Shown piece after piece: positions 63,746 through 64,000 of a DNA stretch of 64,000 nt (positions within the stretch are counted from its first letter, which is position 1; every line of letters begins with the position of its first letter). This DNA comes from Myxococcota bacterium. GTDB taxonomy: Bacteria; Myxococcota_A; UBA9160; UBA4427. A program made the translations under genes and the position numbers. The notes under the pieces were generated by a model. It had not been told where the DNA came from and made no database searches. It worked only from the letters and a program-made list of their open reading frames with translations. The DNA lies in the NCBI GenBank assembly GCA_041389495.1, contig JAWKRT010000006.1, positions 130,440-194,439 on the forward strand, read 5' to 3'.

Positions 63746-64000
63746 CTACCGCCCCGCCACGTCGAGCCGCACGCGCGCGGCCTCGAGCTCGCGCTCGAGC
63801 TCGGCGCGCTCGAGGCTCGCGCCTTCCGCGCTCGCGTCGGCGCCGGGCGCGGGGAGCGCGGCGAGTCGTGCCTCGAGGTCGCCGACCTCGGTCTGCGCGG
63901 CGGCGCGGTCGAGCTTCGCGGCGAGGTCGCAGCGGCTGACGAGCACGGTCACGGCCTCGGCCGAGACGTCGGCGAAGCCGTCCGAGATCGCGGCCCACTG
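63746..64000 (-). CDS. atpC: ATP synthase epsilon subunit, C-terminal part
   Basis: The frame is open to the window edge; about 84 C-terminal residues are visible. They read WAAISDGFADVSAEAVTVLV, the end of the beta-sandwich domain, and then DLAAKLDRAAAQTEV and a long charged two-helix region, the C-terminal helices that regulate F-type ATP synthase. The gene would be the last of an atp operon lying to the right. Assignment rests on this C-terminal match. Confidence 0.82.
   Translation of the reverse strand, partial: QWAAISDGFADVSAEAVTVLVSRCDLAAKLDRAAAQTEVGDLEARLAALPAPGADASAEGASLERAELERELEAARVRLDVAGR

Overview
The window is very GC-rich bacterial chromosome, densely packed with genes and with no rRNA, CRISPR array, insertion sequence or prophage module. 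Codon third positions are almost all G or C, so long open frames also appear on the strand opposite real genes. The content is that of a Gram-negative heterotroph: lipoprotein signal peptidase, many lipobox proteins, two-layer cell-wall enzymes and an ABC importer with a periplasmic binding protein. A Ser/Thr kinase beside an FHA protein, a protein resembling the MXAN_5187 C-terminal family, and many lineage-type exported proteins point to the Myxococcota / former Deltaproteobacteria. This placement is inference; no 16S gene is present.

Layout, left to right. 1-6.2 kb: acetyltransferase fragment, EXPERA membrane protein, lipoprotein, GST-like protein, and an SGNH hydrolase coupled to an alkaline-phosphatase-superfamily enzyme. 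6.2-12 kb: a two-gene biotin-dependent acyl-CoA carboxylase and a short malic enzyme. 12-20 kb: small exported proteins, HflX with an acidic insert, a Ser/Thr kinase with a FHA protein, and an IclR regulator. 20-24 kb: a bifunctional PBP, a TPR lipoprotein and LspA, translationally coupled. 24-28.3 kb: argH, an LptM-like lipoprotein, dapF, dapA and dapB. 28.3-31.3 kb: Sel1, thioredoxin-fold, GFA and ThuA-like proteins. 31.4-33.9 kb: glnA, glnB and an orphan Fis-type DNA-binding protein.

33.9-41.7 kb holds the most unusual block. It has a circularly permuted ATP-grasp enzyme, an alpha-E protein, a fused class II amidotransferase-transglutaminase, and a transglutaminase-DUF2126 giant. This is the gene set of a predicted, still poorly characterised peptide ligation/modification system; here the amidotransferase domain lacks its expected N-terminal cysteine. 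41.8-46.7 kb: MgtE, then a tight operon of two dodecins, a nucleotidyltransferase, a YgfZ-like protein and a TIGR04282-type transferase. 46.8-54.5 kb: UbiA-like protein, FMN glutamate synthase-like protein, tRNA-Ala(CGC), a sugar kinase-SIS fusion, a receiver-XRE regulator with a striking AT-rich dyad upstream, an exported protein and enolase. 54.7-57.6 kb: a cobalamin/iron-type ABC importer. 57.7-64 kb: ComEA-like protein, polyprenyl synthase, biotin synthase, an MXAN_5187-like protein, a beta-propeller protein, a glycosyltransferase and the end of atpC.

Several genes fit together metabolically. BioB could supply biotin to the acyl-CoA carboxylase. DapF/A/B provide diaminopimelate for the peptidoglycan built by the PBP. 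LspA would process the many lipoproteins. GlnA and PII form the nitrogen-assimilation core next to the ATP-grasp/transglutaminase cluster.
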